From: CAYMAZ01 sp964428185 | Lineage (GTDB): Bacteria > Bacteroidota > Bacteroidia > Bacteroidales > DTU049 | Direction: 5' to 3' | Assembly (NCBI GenBank): GCA_964428185.1 | Contig: CAYRXH010000021.1 | Span: 1-31,962, forward strand | Length of the DNA: 31,962 nt | Shown: in pieces, positions 16,432 through 25,357 of the stretch | Layout of the letters: the number at the start of each line of letters is the position of its first letter | Numbering within the stretch: the stretch's first letter is position 1 | Made by a program: the position numbers and the translations under genes | Notes under the pieces: generated by a model | The model's input: the letters and a program-made list of their open reading frames with translations, nothing else | What the model was told of the DNA's origin: nothing | Database searches by the model: none

Positions 16432-18036
16432 ATGGGTTCTAAAAATTGTCCGGAAACCCCGAGGCAGAAGTTGATCGCAATGATGTACCTTGTTTTGACG
16501 GCACTGCTGGCCTTGAATGTTTCCTCAGATATTTTAAATGCTTTCGTGATTGTAAACGAGAGTATGGAAGAAACAAACAAAATATTTTCTGAAAAAGTTG
16601 CTGCGAACTACAATGCTTTTGAAAAAGCAATGGCAGAAAACCCGACCAAAACCAAGCCCATGAAGGACAAGGCTGATCAGGTTAAAAAATATGCCGATGA
16701 AATGGTTGCTTATATAGAAAACATTAAATGGGAAGTTATTTCTGAAACCGAAGGTTGTTCCAAAGAAGCGGCTAAAACACTTACACTTCGCGAAATCAAT
16801 AAGAAAGATAATTATGATATTCCCACTTTCTATTTTACAGGTGGTTCACATGACGGTTCAAAAGGGAAAGCACGTGAACTAAAAAACAAGATCATTGAAT
16901 TTAAAAATAATATTTTAAGTGTTTTGCCTGAAGTAGATAGAAAAAATGTGAAGATCGGTCTTGTTGTTGAAGGTGTCTATAAAGACCTGAACAACAATGA
17001 AATGGGATGGGAAATGGCAACATTTTATCATACTATTCTTGCAGCTGACTTGGTACTACTTAACAAACTCATTGCTGATGTTAGAAATGCTGAATCCAGC
17101 GTTGTTACTCAACTATTAGCTAATATTGGTGCAACTGACTTTAAATTTAATAAAATCTCTGCAAAAGTGGTTCCAAAAAGTCGCTTTGTTATTCAAGGAG
17201 AGGAATATGAAGCAGATATTTTTGTCGCTGCTTATGACACCATTGAAGCTCCTGAAGTCATTATCGGAGCGGGTTATGACACCCTTACCGGGAAAGTTAT
17301 CGGAGAAGCACAAACACTGGAAGGAGATAAGGGTCTTGTAAAATATAAAGTTCCAGCTGGTGGTGTTGGTGTACAGAAATATGGTGGTGTTATCAGAATT
17401 AAAAAACCTGGTGGCGGAATTGAAGAATTCGGTTTCAATGACGAATATGTTGTTGGAGCTCCCACTGCAACTGTGTCTGCAGACAAAATGAATGTTTTCT
17501 ACATAGGTGTTGACAATCCGGTTTCAATTTCTGTACCCGGTGTTCCCAATGAAAATGTACGTCCATCAATTTCAAACGGCAAACTTACATCTAAGGGCAA
17601 TGGAAAATACATCGTCAGAGTTGATGGTGGTAATGAATCTACTATTAATGTCGCTGCTGACATGGGCGGTCAAACACGTGCAATGGGAACATTTAAATTC
17701 CGTGTTAGACGTGTTCCTGATCCTGTTCCATTTATTGCAGGCGTCAGAGAAGGAAATGTTCCTAAGGAAAAAGTTGCTGCCAATCCTGTAATTATTCCAG
17801 TGATGGAGAATTTCGAATTCGAACTTAGTTATACCATTGTTTCTTTTGTCTTCACAATTCAGCAAGCCAATGGTGACCTAATCGAAATTCCCGGCTCAGG
17901 AAACAGATTAAATACTGAAATGGTAAGACACATTAACGGTGCCAGAAAAGGAACAAAATTGTATATTGAAAATATTCGCGCAAGCGGTCCCAGTGGCACT
18001 CGTCCGATTGGAACCATTTCAATCAAACTGGTATAA
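16432..18036 (+). CDS. gldM: T9SS inner-membrane/periplasmic motor protein GldM (PorM)
   Basis: GldM dimers pair with GldL in the inner membrane and reach across the periplasm to the GldKN ring, transmitting motor energy. The 534-residue product has a single N-terminal membrane helix (about 14-32, IAMMYLVLTALLALNV followed by SSDILNAF), typical of the family. The periplasmic part matches the known four-domain layout: a helical D1 (to ~220), then beta domains including VVPKSRFVIQGEEYEADIF, the MNVFYIGVDNPVSISVPGVP stretch, and a C-terminal domain after FRVRRVPDPVPF. An AGGAAAG ribosome-binding-like site precedes the ATG at 16432. Length is normal for GldM. Confidence 0.95.
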   Translation: MGSKNCPETPRQKLIAMMYLVLTALLALNVSSDILNAFVIVNESMEETNKIFSEKVAANYNAFEKAMAENPTKTKPMKDKADQVKKYADEMVAYIENIKWEVISETEGCSKEAAKTLTLREINKKDNYDIPTFYFTGGSHDGSKGKARELKNKIIEFKNNILSVLPEVDRKNVKIGLVVEGVYKDLNNNEMGWEMATFYHTILAADLVLLNKLIADVRNAESSVVTQLLANIGATDFKFNKISAKVVPKSRFVIQGEEYEADIFVAAYDTIEAPEVIIGAGYDTLTGKVIGEAQTLEGDKGLVKYKVPAGGVGVQKYGGVIRIKKPGGGIEEFGFNDEYVVGAPTATVSADKMNVFYIGVDNPVSISVPGVPNENVRPSISNGKLTSKGNGKYIVRVDGGNESTINVAADMGGQTRAMGTFKFRVRRVPDPVPFIAGVREGNVPKEKVAANPVIIPVMENFEFELSYTIVSFVFTIQQANGDLIEIPGSGNRLNTEMVRHINGARKGTKLYIENIRASGPSGTRPIGTISIKLV

Positions 18037-18069
18037 TCGATTGTTTTATTTAATATGGAGAGACAGATT

Positions 18070-18912
18070 ATGAAACGTTTAATTTTCTTTGGTGCAGCAG
18101 CAGCATTGTTGCTTGCCATACTGCCTGTCAATGCACAGGTATTTGATGCCCCACCACCTCAGGAGCCTTTTATCAGGGAAACCACACAGAATCTTGAACC
18201 TGTGCCCTACACCAACCTTCGCGAGGCAGATGTATTCTGGGGGCAGATGATATGGCGTACTATTGACCTGAGAGAAAAAGCCAATCATCCGTTATACTAT
18301 CCTACACAACCTTCTAATGGTCGAATGAACCTCATAACACTTCTTCTTACTGGTTTAAAGGAAAACATGATCAGAGCTTTCATTGATGACCAGCTTCTTG
18401 TTCAGAAATCTTATGATGAACTCATGAAATCCCTTTCTTCCTCTGACACCGTAACACTTTACAGAGAATATCCTCCTTATGATCCGTTTGATACTGTGAT
18501 CAATAAAGAGTTTGATCCAACCTCTGTCATGATGTTCCGTCTCAAGGAATTCTGGTTCTTTGACAAGCAAAGATCTGTTCTTGAATGCAGAATCATGGCA
18601 ATGTGTCCTGTTACCGTTGAGTATGATGATCAGGGAGAATTTAAAGGGTTTAAACCTCTTTTCTGGGTTTCATTTCCTGAAATACGATTCCTTCTCGCTA
18701 AAACAGAAGTATTCAACAGGCAAAGTGATGTGGAACGACGAAGTCTTGATGACCTATTCTTTAAACGAATGTTCACAAGTTATATCACCAAGGAGTCAAA
18801 TGTCTACGACAGGTATATTGTCGAATATGCCACAGGACTTGATGCCCTCCTTGAATCGGAACGAATAAAAGAACAAATCTTTTTAAAAGAGCATGATCTT
18901 TGGGAGTATTAA
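18070..18912 (+). CDS. gldN: T9SS periplasmic protein GldN (PorN)
   Basis: GldN is the soluble partner of GldK in the periplasmic ring. The 280-residue product has a signal peptide (about 1-23, ending VNAQ). Family features follow: NLREADVFWGQMIWRTIDLREK, HPLYYPTQP, a central segment with FWFFDKQRSVLECRIMAMCP, and WVSFPEIRFLLAKTEVFNRQ. An in-frame ATG at 18055 would add five residues, but the GGAGAG sequence right after it is the ribosome-binding site for the ATG at 18070, six to seven bases away. It starts 33 nt after gldM and ends the operon ahead of a bidirectional terminator. Length matches the family. Confidence 0.94.
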   Translation: MKRLIFFGAAAALLLAILPVNAQVFDAPPPQEPFIRETTQNLEPVPYTNLREADVFWGQMIWRTIDLREKANHPLYYPTQPSNGRMNLITLLLTGLKENMIRAFIDDQLLVQKSYDELMKSLSSSDTVTLYREYPPYDPFDTVINKEFDPTSVMMFRLKEFWFFDKQRSVLECRIMAMCPVTVEYDDQGEFKGFKPLFWVSFPEIRFLLAKTEVFNRQSDVERRSLDDLFFKRMFTSYITKESNVYDRYIVEYATGLDALLESERIKEQIFLKEHDLWEY

Positions 18913-18944
18913 AAACGTTTTGTAGAATAATCAGTCTCTCCCTT

Positions 18945-18977
18945 AAAAAAGGCTGACCTTAAAAGTCAGCCTTTTTT
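18945..18977. terminator. Bidirectional intrinsic terminator between gldN and polA
   Basis: Six A (18945-18950), GGCTGAC (18951-18957), a 7-nt loop, GTCAGCC (18965-18971) and six T (18972-18977) form a symmetrical hairpin with a U-tract in both directions. The A/T tracts can pair and lengthen the stem. It closes the gldKLMN operon on the plus strand and the polA-containing operon on the minus strand; the polA stop codon (18976-18978) lies in the tract itself. Confidence 0.88.
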
Positions 18978-21771
18978 AATGTGCATCCAACCAATTTTTC
19001 CCATGTTTTATTTCAACATCAACAGGAACATCAAGTTCGAAAGCAGACTTCATTTCATTGAGAACCATGGCTTTTAATTCATTTATCTCAGAAATTTCAG
19101 CATCAAATATCAATTCATCATGTACTTGTAGCAACATTCGTGACTTCATTTTTCTTTTCAAAATAACATGATGTATTTTTATCATAGCAATTTTGATTAT
19201 ATCAGCAGCAGAACCCTGAATTGGAGCATTGATTGCTGTTCTTTCAGCACCCCCCCTAACAAAAGTATTTGAAGAGTTCATATTTGCAATATATCTCTTT
19301 CGACCTTTTATAGTTTCAACATATCCGTTTTTCCGGGCAAAACTTATTGTAGAATTCATATAGTTTTTAATCTCGGGATACTTTTTAAAATATTCTTCAA
19401 TGAGTTCCTCAGATTCCTTTCTGCTAATCCCAAGTCGCTCTGCCAGTCCAAAGCCGGACATCCCATATATGATACCAAAATTCACAGTTTTGGCATTTCT
19501 TCGTAAGGTGGGAGTCACCTGTTCAATGGGGATATTGTAAATCCTTGATGCTGTTGCTGCATGAATATCCAAACCCATTCTGAAATCTTCAATCATTGCT
19601 GTTTCCTTGCTTAAGGCTGCTATAATTCTCAATTCTATTTGTGAATAATCAGCTGAAACAATGCAATAATCCTCAGACCTGGGAATAAATGCCTTACGAA
19701 TCTCCTGCCCTAGTTCTGTTCTGATGGGAATATTTTGAATATTTGGTCCTGAGGATGATAGTCTCCCAGTGGCTGCAACTGTTTGATTAAAAACAGTATG
19801 TATTCTTCCTGTCGATTTATCAATATACTTTGGAATGGCATCAACATATGTAGATTTCAGCTTCATCAGGGTTCGGTGCTCTAAAATCAGGGGAATTATC
19901 GGATGATCATTGACGAATTTCTGTAATATATCCTCTCCAGTAGCATATTGCTTGGTCTTGGTCTTGGGTGGCTTCGATGTAATTTTCAGATGTTCAAACA
20001 GAATTTCACCCAGTTGCTTTGGTGAAGACAAATTAAATGGGACACCTGAAAGATTATAAATATTCTTTTCGATCTTCTCAATTTGCATAGATAATTCGGC
20101 TGAAAACACTTCAAGTTCGGAAGTATTAACAGAAACTCCTTCATTTTCCATGGATGCGAGTACCTCAACAAGAGGCATTTCAATTTCTCTGAATAAGGCA
20201 TCCATTCCTCCAGTCTTCAGTTTGTTTTTCAACAAACTGTAAAGACGGAATGTGATATCTGCATCTTCACATGAGTACTCAGCCATTTTCTCCAACGGAA
20301 TTTCACATATCTGCTCAGTGCTTGGATTCTTCACAAGTGTTAAATCATTAAAGCTTATCGTTTTGTACCCCAGGAGCGTTTCTGCCAAAAAATCAAGACT
20401 GTGTTTGCCCTCGGGATTAAGCAAGTAATCAGCAATCATTGTATCAAACATCCTCCCCTTAATTTTTATCCCTGCCTCACTGAGCATTCTCATATCAAAT
20501 TTCAGATTATGAGCAATTTTTAAATTTTCTTCATTTGCAAAAACCTGTTGAAGAAAAGGGAGAACGTCTTTCATTGAAAAGTAAACACCATTGAGAGGGA
20601 GATAATATGCTTTTCTTTCCTGCGTAGAAAATGAAATTCCTATGATCTTGTGTTCTTGTGGATTTAATCCTGTTGTTTCTGTATCAAAAGCAAAAGCACT
20701 TGTATCATTTAGTATATCCATTAGCCCTGCAAACTGATCCATTGTAGTAACTACCTGATATTTTACTTTTGAGGGATCAAATGATTGAACCTGAAATTGA
20801 AATGAATCTTCCTGTGCATTGTTTTCGTCAAACATAGAAATCTGTAATCCGTGATTAGGAATCTTAAACTTTGGCTGATCAGAATAAAAGGTATCAAAAA
20901 ATCTCTTTGAAAATGTTCTGAATTCCAAGTCTCTAAACAAATCCAACAAGGGTACTGGGTCTTTAAGTTTCCATCTGAGCTTCTCCGGTTGAAATTCAAT
21001 CTGCATTTCCGTTTCAATTGTAGCTAGTTTTTTAGAGAATATTGCTTGATCAGCATATTCTACAATCAGTTCTCTGAGTTTTTTATTTTCTATCTGGCTG
21101 CTGTTCTCAATAAGCGACTCAATTGTTCCGAACTCCTGAACAAGCTTTTTTGCCTTCACTTCACCAATACCAGGGATACCCGGTATATTATCAGATGCAT
21201 CGCCCCACAAGCCGAGTATGTCTATGAGAAATTCAGGCTTACTGATCTCATATTTCTCACACACTTCCCTGGGTCCGAGAATTTCAGCGGGTTTTCCTGA
21301 TTTTCCGGGTTTATAAATAAAGACATTTTCATTGACAAGCTGTCCAAAGTCTTTATCAGAAGTCATTATATACACTTTCATTCCTTTTTCAGAAGCGCGT
21401 TTTGCTAAGGTTCCTATAATATCATCAGCTTCAAACCCATCAATCATAAATACCTGTATACCGATAAGACCTAAAATTTTGTGGATATAGGGTAATGACG
21501 CAACAATCTCTTCAGGCATAGCTTCTCTCTGCGCCTTATATTCTGCATATTCTTCATGCCTGAATGTGGGTGCTGCAGAATCAAAAGCAACTGCAATATG
21601 TGTGGGTTTTTCATTTTTTAACAATTCTGTAAGGATATTGACAAATCCCAGAATTGCTGAGGTATTGAAGCCTTTACTATTAACTACGGGTGTTTTACTA
21701 AGTGCATAATATGCCCTATAAATCATTGACATTGCATCAATGAGAAAGAGTTTCTGCTGTGATTGTTCCAT
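18976..21771 (-). CDS. polA: DNA polymerase I
   Basis: DNA polymerase I fills gaps and removes RNA primers during replication and repair. The 931-residue product has all three domains. The N-terminal 5' nuclease (1-~300) has VAFDSAAPTFRHEEYAEYKA, DGFEADDIIG, SDKDFGQL and GDASDNIPGIPGIG. The 3'-5' exonuclease (~335-520) keeps catalytic residues D363 and E365 (FDTETTGLN), D426 and D505, so proofreading is likely active. The polymerase domain has motif A with D708 (ADYSQIELRI), motif B with K761 and F765 (KTVNFGIIYGMS), and motif C with D885 (QVHDELIF). It is the last gene of a minus-strand run, 46 nt after the MBL gene. The start at 21771 fits the family (LFLIDAMSMIYRAYYAL). Confidence 0.96.
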   Translation of the reverse strand: MEQSQQKLFLIDAMSMIYRAYYALSKTPVVNSKGFNTSAILGFVNILTELLKNEKPTHIAVAFDSAAPTFRHEEYAEYKAQREAMPEEIVASLPYIHKILGLIGIQVFMIDGFEADDIIGTLAKRASEKGMKVYIMTSDKDFGQLVNENVFIYKPGKSGKPAEILGPREVCEKYEISKPEFLIDILGLWGDASDNIPGIPGIGEVKAKKLVQEFGTIESLIENSSQIENKKLRELIVEYADQAIFSKKLATIETEMQIEFQPEKLRWKLKDPVPLLDLFRDLEFRTFSKRFFDTFYSDQPKFKIPNHGLQISMFDENNAQEDSFQFQVQSFDPSKVKYQVVTTMDQFAGLMDILNDTSAFAFDTETTGLNPQEHKIIGISFSTQERKAYYLPLNGVYFSMKDVLPFLQQVFANEENLKIAHNLKFDMRMLSEAGIKIKGRMFDTMIADYLLNPEGKHSLDFLAETLLGYKTISFNDLTLVKNPSTEQICEIPLEKMAEYSCEDADITFRLYSLLKNKLKTGGMDALFREIEMPLVEVLASMENEGVSVNTSELEVFSAELSMQIEKIEKNIYNLSGVPFNLSSPKQLGEILFEHLKITSKPPKTKTKQYATGEDILQKFVNDHPIIPLILEHRTLMKLKSTYVDAIPKYIDKSTGRIHTVFNQTVAATGRLSSSGPNIQNIPIRTELGQEIRKAFIPRSEDYCIVSADYSQIELRIIAALSKETAMIEDFRMGLDIHAATASRIYNIPIEQVTPTLRRNAKTVNFGIIYGMSGFGLAERLGISRKESEELIEEYFKKYPEIKNYMNSTISFARKNGYVETIKGRKRYIANMNSSNTFVRGGAERTAINAPIQGSAADIIKIAMIKIHHVILKRKMKSRMLLQVHDELIFDAEISEINELKAMVLNEMKSAFELDVPVDVEIKHGKNWLDAH

Positions 21772-21775
21772 CTAA

Positions 21776-21791
21776 ACCCAAAAATTTGGGT
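21776..21791. repeat. Short palindrome just upstream of polA
   Basis: ACCCAAA (21776-21782) and TTTGGGT (21785-21791) are perfect inverted arms with a 2-nt centre, four bases before the polA start codon on the minus strand. It could be a small hairpin affecting translation or an operator, or may be chance in AT-rich DNA. There is no T-tract of terminator type. Confidence 0.3.
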
Positions 21792-21817
21792 AAAGTTACA
21801 AAAAAATGGATGTCGTT

Positions 21818-22456
21818 CTAAATGTTTAGAAAAGGATTGTATTCCTTTTCTTCAGCAATGGTCGTTGATTGTCCGTGTCCGGGATACACAACTGTATCAT
21901 CAGGTAAAACAAGTAATTTCGATCCAATGCTTTGTAACAACAGTTCCATATTTCCAGTTGGCAGGTCCGTTCTTCCTATGCTGTTTGCGAAAAGGACATC
22001 GCCCGTAATCACAAAACCATGATCCTGACAATATAGGCAAATACTCCCTGCTGCATGTCCTGGTGTGTGGAGCACTCTGAGGCTGACTTCATCAATTCCA
22101 AGATATTCATCATCATGGAGAACCCTGTCAATTTTTGGCAAATGAGAGAGTCTAAGTCCGAACAAATTCGCAGAATCAGGTGCTTCGTCAATAAACCGGT
22201 GGGAATCAGCATGAGCAGCAACTAAAATACTATATTTTTCTCGTATAAATCCACAACCAAGAACATGATCAATATGCGCGTGTGTAAGGATAATCAGTTT
22301 TGGTTCAAGGCCAAGCCTTTTGATAGTTTCAACAAAATGTTCCTGTTCATGTTTAGTGCTGCAACCGGGATCAATAATCACAGCTTCATTCAGGTTATTG
22401 GCAATAATATAGGTATTTACCTGAAAAGGATTCGATGTAAGTGTAAAAATATTCAT
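21818..22456 (-). CDS. MBL-fold metallo-hydrolase (glyoxalase II-like)
   Basis: The 212-residue product is a cytoplasmic metallo-beta-lactamase-fold hydrolase of the glyoxalase II-like, short group. The metal-binding set is complete: H59, H61, D63 and H64 in THAHIDH, H134 in TPGHAAGS, D153 in GDVLFANSIGRTDLP, and H194 in YPGHG. Such proteins act on thioesters such as hydroxyacylglutathione or on related small substrates; the actual substrate is not visible here. It lacks the C-terminal helical domain of true glyoxalase II (~250 residues), so hydroxyacylglutathione hydrolase is not certain. It is 13 nt downstream of the sigma-factor gene. Confidence 0.88.
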   Translation of the reverse strand: MNIFTLTSNPFQVNTYIIANNLNEAVIIDPGCSTKHEQEHFVETIKRLGLEPKLIILTHAHIDHVLGCGFIREKYSILVAAHADSHRFIDEAPDSANLFGLRLSHLPKIDRVLHDDEYLGIDEVSLRVLHTPGHAAGSICLYCQDHGFVITGDVLFANSIGRTDLPTGNMELLLQSIGSKLLVLPDDTVVYPGHGQSTTIAEEKEYNPFLNI

Positions 22457-22469
22457 TGAAGATGTTTGA

Positions 22470-23078
22470 TTAAATGTCTTTCTGTCCGGATTTCAATATC
22501 TGATATAAAAGATCCCTGGCTCTGAAAAGTTGAGCCTTAACCGTTCCAAGTGGCAAATTGAGCTGATTTGCAATCTCCTCGTAGGAATATTCTTTAAAAT
22601 ACCGAAGTTCAATAAGAGTTTTATAGTGAGGTTTAATTTTATCAACAATGTCTCTCAACTCTTTATGTTTTTGCTTGGTAATAATTCTTTCTTCAGGATC
22701 GGGACCAGAACATTGAATACTTTGAGTAAAGTTAAGGTCTTTTGCATCAGACAATTGATGATCCAGTGATAAAGTGTTTTTCCTTCTCTTTCTTAGAAAA
22801 TCAATACAGTTATTGGATGCAATTTTAAATAACCAGGTGCTAAATGCAAATTCCGGAGTGTAGTTTTTTAAATTTTTAAACGCTTTTCCAAATGCTTCAA
22901 TTGTCATATCTTCAGCATCAATAGGATCATTCGTCATCTTCAGCATCATAAAATACAATGAGTCACGATAATTATTCATTAACTCAGAAAATGCTTTTTG
23001 GTTGCCCTCAAGCAAAGCACTCTGGATTAGTTCATAATCACGCTTTCCCTTCTCTGTAAGATTTTCGTTTACTTCCAT
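22470..23078 (-). CDS. ECF-type RNA polymerase sigma factor
   Basis: The 202-residue product has sigma-70 region 2 (about 45-100: DPIDAEDMTIEAFGKAFKNL, then FSTWLFKIASNNCIDFLRKR) and region 4 (about 145-195: LIELRYFKEYSYEEIANQLN, then LPLGTVKAQLFRARDLL). It lacks regions 1.1 and 3, as expected of ECF sigma factors. It directs RNA polymerase to an unknown regulon. No anti-sigma gene lies next to it; instead its start overlaps the end of the glycosyltransferase gene by 10 nt (TGGAAGTAA contains ATGGAAGTA), so translation is probably coupled. Confidence 0.92.
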   Translation of the reverse strand: MEVNENLTEKGKRDYELIQSALLEGNQKAFSELMNNYRDSLYFMMLKMTNDPIDAEDMTIEAFGKAFKNLKNYTPEFAFSTWLFKIASNNCIDFLRKRRKNTLSLDHQLSDAKDLNFTQSIQCSGPDPEERIITKQKHKELRDIVDKIKPHYKTLIELRYFKEYSYEEIANQLNLPLGTVKAQLFRARDLLYQILKSGQKDI

Positions 23079-24190
23079 TTCCCCGGTTTTGAAAATCTAT
23101 TACTCATCAAAATTATGCCATTAAAAAAAATCAACACCAGTTCAAAAAAAAGCGAAAATATGAATAATTTTTTTTCTGAAAGCTTTTCAGTTACTTTTTT
23201 ATAAACAAGCATGCTGACAATAACCTTCAATAATAATAACGACAAAATAAAATAAAAATTATTATGAGAGACTAAAGCAATCCCTGCAGACACATAAAAA
23301 CCCAGAAGTGACAAGGGATATAAGGCGATAAGAACACGGTGCTTTTTTTTGTACAAAACACCTGAGGTCAAATGTCTCCGTTTTTGTTTCCACCATGCAA
23401 TCCAGCTTGTTTTAGGCTCTGAAACAGTAAAAGAATCGAGATTGATTTCAATTGCAACATTATCTTTGCGTGCAGCTGAGTTAACAAAAAGATCATCATC
23501 ACCAGACATAATATTATAATGAGCAGAGAACCCCTTAACCCTGTTAAAAGTCTCTTTCTTATAGGCAAGGTTTCTTCCTACTCCCATATATGAATTCCCT
23601 GCAAGTGCAAATGAGAAATACTGCATTGCAGAATACAGCGTATCAAACCTGATGAGTCTGTTTAATAAGCCCCTTTTTTCATAATATTTACCATACCCCA
23701 GGATAATTTCAGTTTTCTCAGAAAAATGAGCTGCCATTGCCTGAATCCATTTCCCTGAACAAGGTTTACAGTCTGCATCTGTGAGTAATAAATGATTATT
23801 CTTTGCCTCTCTGATCCCTATGGAAAGTGGAAATTTCTTCCCTCTAAAAAAACTCACGCTATCATTCAACTTAATAATGCGGAGATTTGGATAATTCTGT
23901 TGCATTTCCCTCAGCACATAATAGGTGTCGTCAGTTGAGTGGTCATCTACAACTATCACTTCAAAATCCTCATATTCCTGATCCAGAATTAACGGAAGAT
24001 TTGAAGTAATATTTTTTTTCTCATTGTGGGCACAGAGAACTACAGAAACAGCAGGCAACTTATTCTGATGATGTGATGTAGGACGTAGCTTAAAAAATGC
24101 AAAACGAAATCTGAAAAAAATGTAATAAAAAAATAAAAATCCAAAAAGAATTGTGGTGGTGATTAAGGCTATCAGTGAAACCATAAACAT
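23069..24190 (-). CDS. Membrane-bound glycosyltransferase, family 2
   Basis: The 373-residue product is an inner-membrane GT2 enzyme. An N-terminal membrane helix (about 3-25) is followed by the GT-A domain: SVVLCAHNEKKNI, VIVVDDHSTDDT, the metal-binding DADCKP, SGDDDLFVN (catalytic acidic motif) and a QKRRHL variant of the QxxRW motif. Two to three membrane helices follow (~285-365). The layout resembles processive or lipid-carrier GT2 enzymes; donor and acceptor are unknown. It starts 12 nt after a lipoprotein gene and its stop overlaps the sigma-factor start, placing it inside the minus operon. Confidence 0.9.
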   Translation of the reverse strand: MFMVSLIALITTTILFGFLFFYYIFFRFRFAFFKLRPTSHHQNKLPAVSVVLCAHNEKKNITSNLPLILDQEYEDFEVIVVDDHSTDDTYYVLREMQQNYPNLRIIKLNDSVSFFRGKKFPLSIGIREAKNNHLLLTDADCKPCSGKWIQAMAAHFSEKTEIILGYGKYYEKRGLLNRLIRFDTLYSAMQYFSFALAGNSYMGVGRNLAYKKETFNRVKGFSAHYNIMSGDDDLFVNSAARKDNVAIEINLDSFTVSEPKTSWIAWWKQKRRHLTSGVLYKKKHRVLIALYPLSLLGFYVSAGIALVSHNNFYFILSLLLLKVIVSMLVYKKVTEKLSEKKLFIFSLFFELVLIFFNGIILMSNRFSKPGKWK

Positions 24191-24202
24191 CAGGCTTAAC
24201 TC

Positions 24203-24703
24203 TCACTCCTCAAATTGCACACCATTTCTACTGCAAAATTCTTCCTGAGCTGAGGTAAAGGCCTGATCAATCTTGTCCTGCCTGAAATCAATCACCTGGT
24301 AAAGAGAATCCAAAGTATTTAAATCTGCAGATTCAATCAAATAACGAGGCTTAACTACAATATGAAGTATTTCTTTGTACTCATTGAGTATCAGATCCTG
24401 ATATGCATTGAGAAAACGCATCCACTCCCCATCAAGAGTCGTGTCTTCTTCAAATGGTTGAATTGTATCATACTTCATTTTGGTATCTTTGAGAAACCAA
24501 GAAAGAGAATCATAGATGGATAAACATTGTTGCCCTGGAGCATCTTCACTGAAGAGATAAAAAAGTGAATCATGAAGCTGATAAAATTTAATCTGATCTT
24601 TCACAATCAAATTGTTTCGTTTTGTAGCATCTTGCTTGTCCTGATTGCAGGAAATGCAAATACATAACACAAAACTCAGAGAAATCAACAATATGTTTTT
24701 CAT
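24203..24703 (-). CDS. Putative lipoprotein, paralogue of the upstream gene
   Basis: The 166-residue product has a hydrophobic leader and a plausible lipobox cysteine (ICISC, Cys 19), so it is probably an envelope lipoprotein. The mature part is acidic and helical. It resembles the neighbouring product: both have a D-S-L/I-x-F-like segment followed by aromatic residues near position 40, then a PFxEE motif and a helix with Q-x-L-I-x-N-E (PFEEDTTLDGEWM and YQDLILNEYKEIL here). Its start overlaps the previous stop by one base (TAATG). No family is recognised and no catalytic motif is visible. Confidence 0.7.
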   Translation of the reverse strand: MKNILLISLSFVLCICISCNQDKQDATKRNNLIVKDQIKFYQLHDSLFYLFSEDAPGQQCLSIYDSLSWFLKDTKMKYDTIQPFEEDTTLDGEWMRFLNAYQDLILNEYKEILHIVVKPRYLIESADLNTLDSLYQVIDFRQDKIDQAFTSAQEEFCSRNGVQFEE

Positions 24704-25209
24704 TATTCAATATCTTTTAGTGTCATACTGTATTTTTTTGCAAATATTTTTTGAGTTGTCAAAAATTTGTCTGTTGCCAATGAGTCAAGCAGTATAATAT
24801 TCGTCATCAATGAATCCCATTGATCTTCAACATCAGTTGTGATTTCAGCAGGATCCATTTTATATAGTTCTACAATTTGTGAAAATTCATTCTGGAAGAT
24901 CAATTGTTGTTGTTTAAAATATTCAATGCCTGCTTTTCTCATTTCATCTTCCTCATCAAATGGTTCAGTGCTTTCAACATACATTAGTGCACGATTAATG
25001 TAATTCAAAGCCTGAGTATATTTTCCTTCCACAGTTTCAGCATCTGCTTCCTGATCCATGAGGGAAACGAACTCATCAAGGAGGATATATAAAGTATCTT
25101 GTCTGAATACAATACTGTCATTAAATTTCACAGCATCTTCCGGTCTTGGCCCAGGGTTACAGCAAACCAGTAATCCGAATACCATCAGAGAAACAAAAAC
25201 AAATCTCAT
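24703..25209 (-). CDS. Putative lipoprotein, first gene of the polA-containing operon
   Basis: The 168-residue product has a lipoprotein leader (MRFVFVSLMVFGLLVCC, Cys 16 or 17). The mature region is acidic and predicted helical, with FNDSIVFRQDTLYILLDEF, PFDEEDEMRKAGIEYF and QLIFQNEFSQIV. The second half of this pattern recurs in the next gene, so the pair probably arose by duplication. Helical, acidic, Gln/Glu-rich lipoproteins of this size are common in Bacteroidota but of unknown role. A -7 box lies 20-30 nt upstream. Function unknown. Confidence 0.7.
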   Translation of the reverse strand: MRFVFVSLMVFGLLVCCNPGPRPEDAVKFNDSIVFRQDTLYILLDEFVSLMDQEADAETVEGKYTQALNYINRALMYVESTEPFDEEDEMRKAGIEYFKQQQLIFQNEFSQIVELYKMDPAEITTDVEDQWDSLMTNIILLDSLATDKFLTTQKIFAKKYSMTLKDIE

Positions 25210-25229
25210 AGTTTTTCATTTATAATCAT

Positions 25230-25237
25230 CAAAATTA
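25230..25237 (-). promoter_or_regulatory. -7 promoter box of the 25209-18976 operon
   Basis: The minus strand reads TAATTTTG, a full match to TAnnTTTG, with a start expected near 25225 and a leader of about 16 nt. The -33 element is not clear. It would drive the lipoprotein, glycosyltransferase, sigma, MBL and polA run. Confidence 0.5.
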
Positions 25238-25335
25238 CTGAAAAAACATGATCATATTCCGATGTCCCATGAAATATATTCTTAACTTCTTCTCACATAA
25301 CATCAACCGGCTTCATAAGAACTTTGTGAATTCAT

Positions 25336-25344
25336 TATCTTTGC
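25336..25344 (+). promoter_or_regulatory. -7 promoter box of the U32 gene
   Basis: TATCTTTGC matches TAnnTTTG, identical to the box before the MATE gene. Transcription would begin near 25348, leaving about 10 nt before the TTG start at 25358. Confidence 0.5.
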
Positions 25345-25357
25345 AAAAAAAATCACT

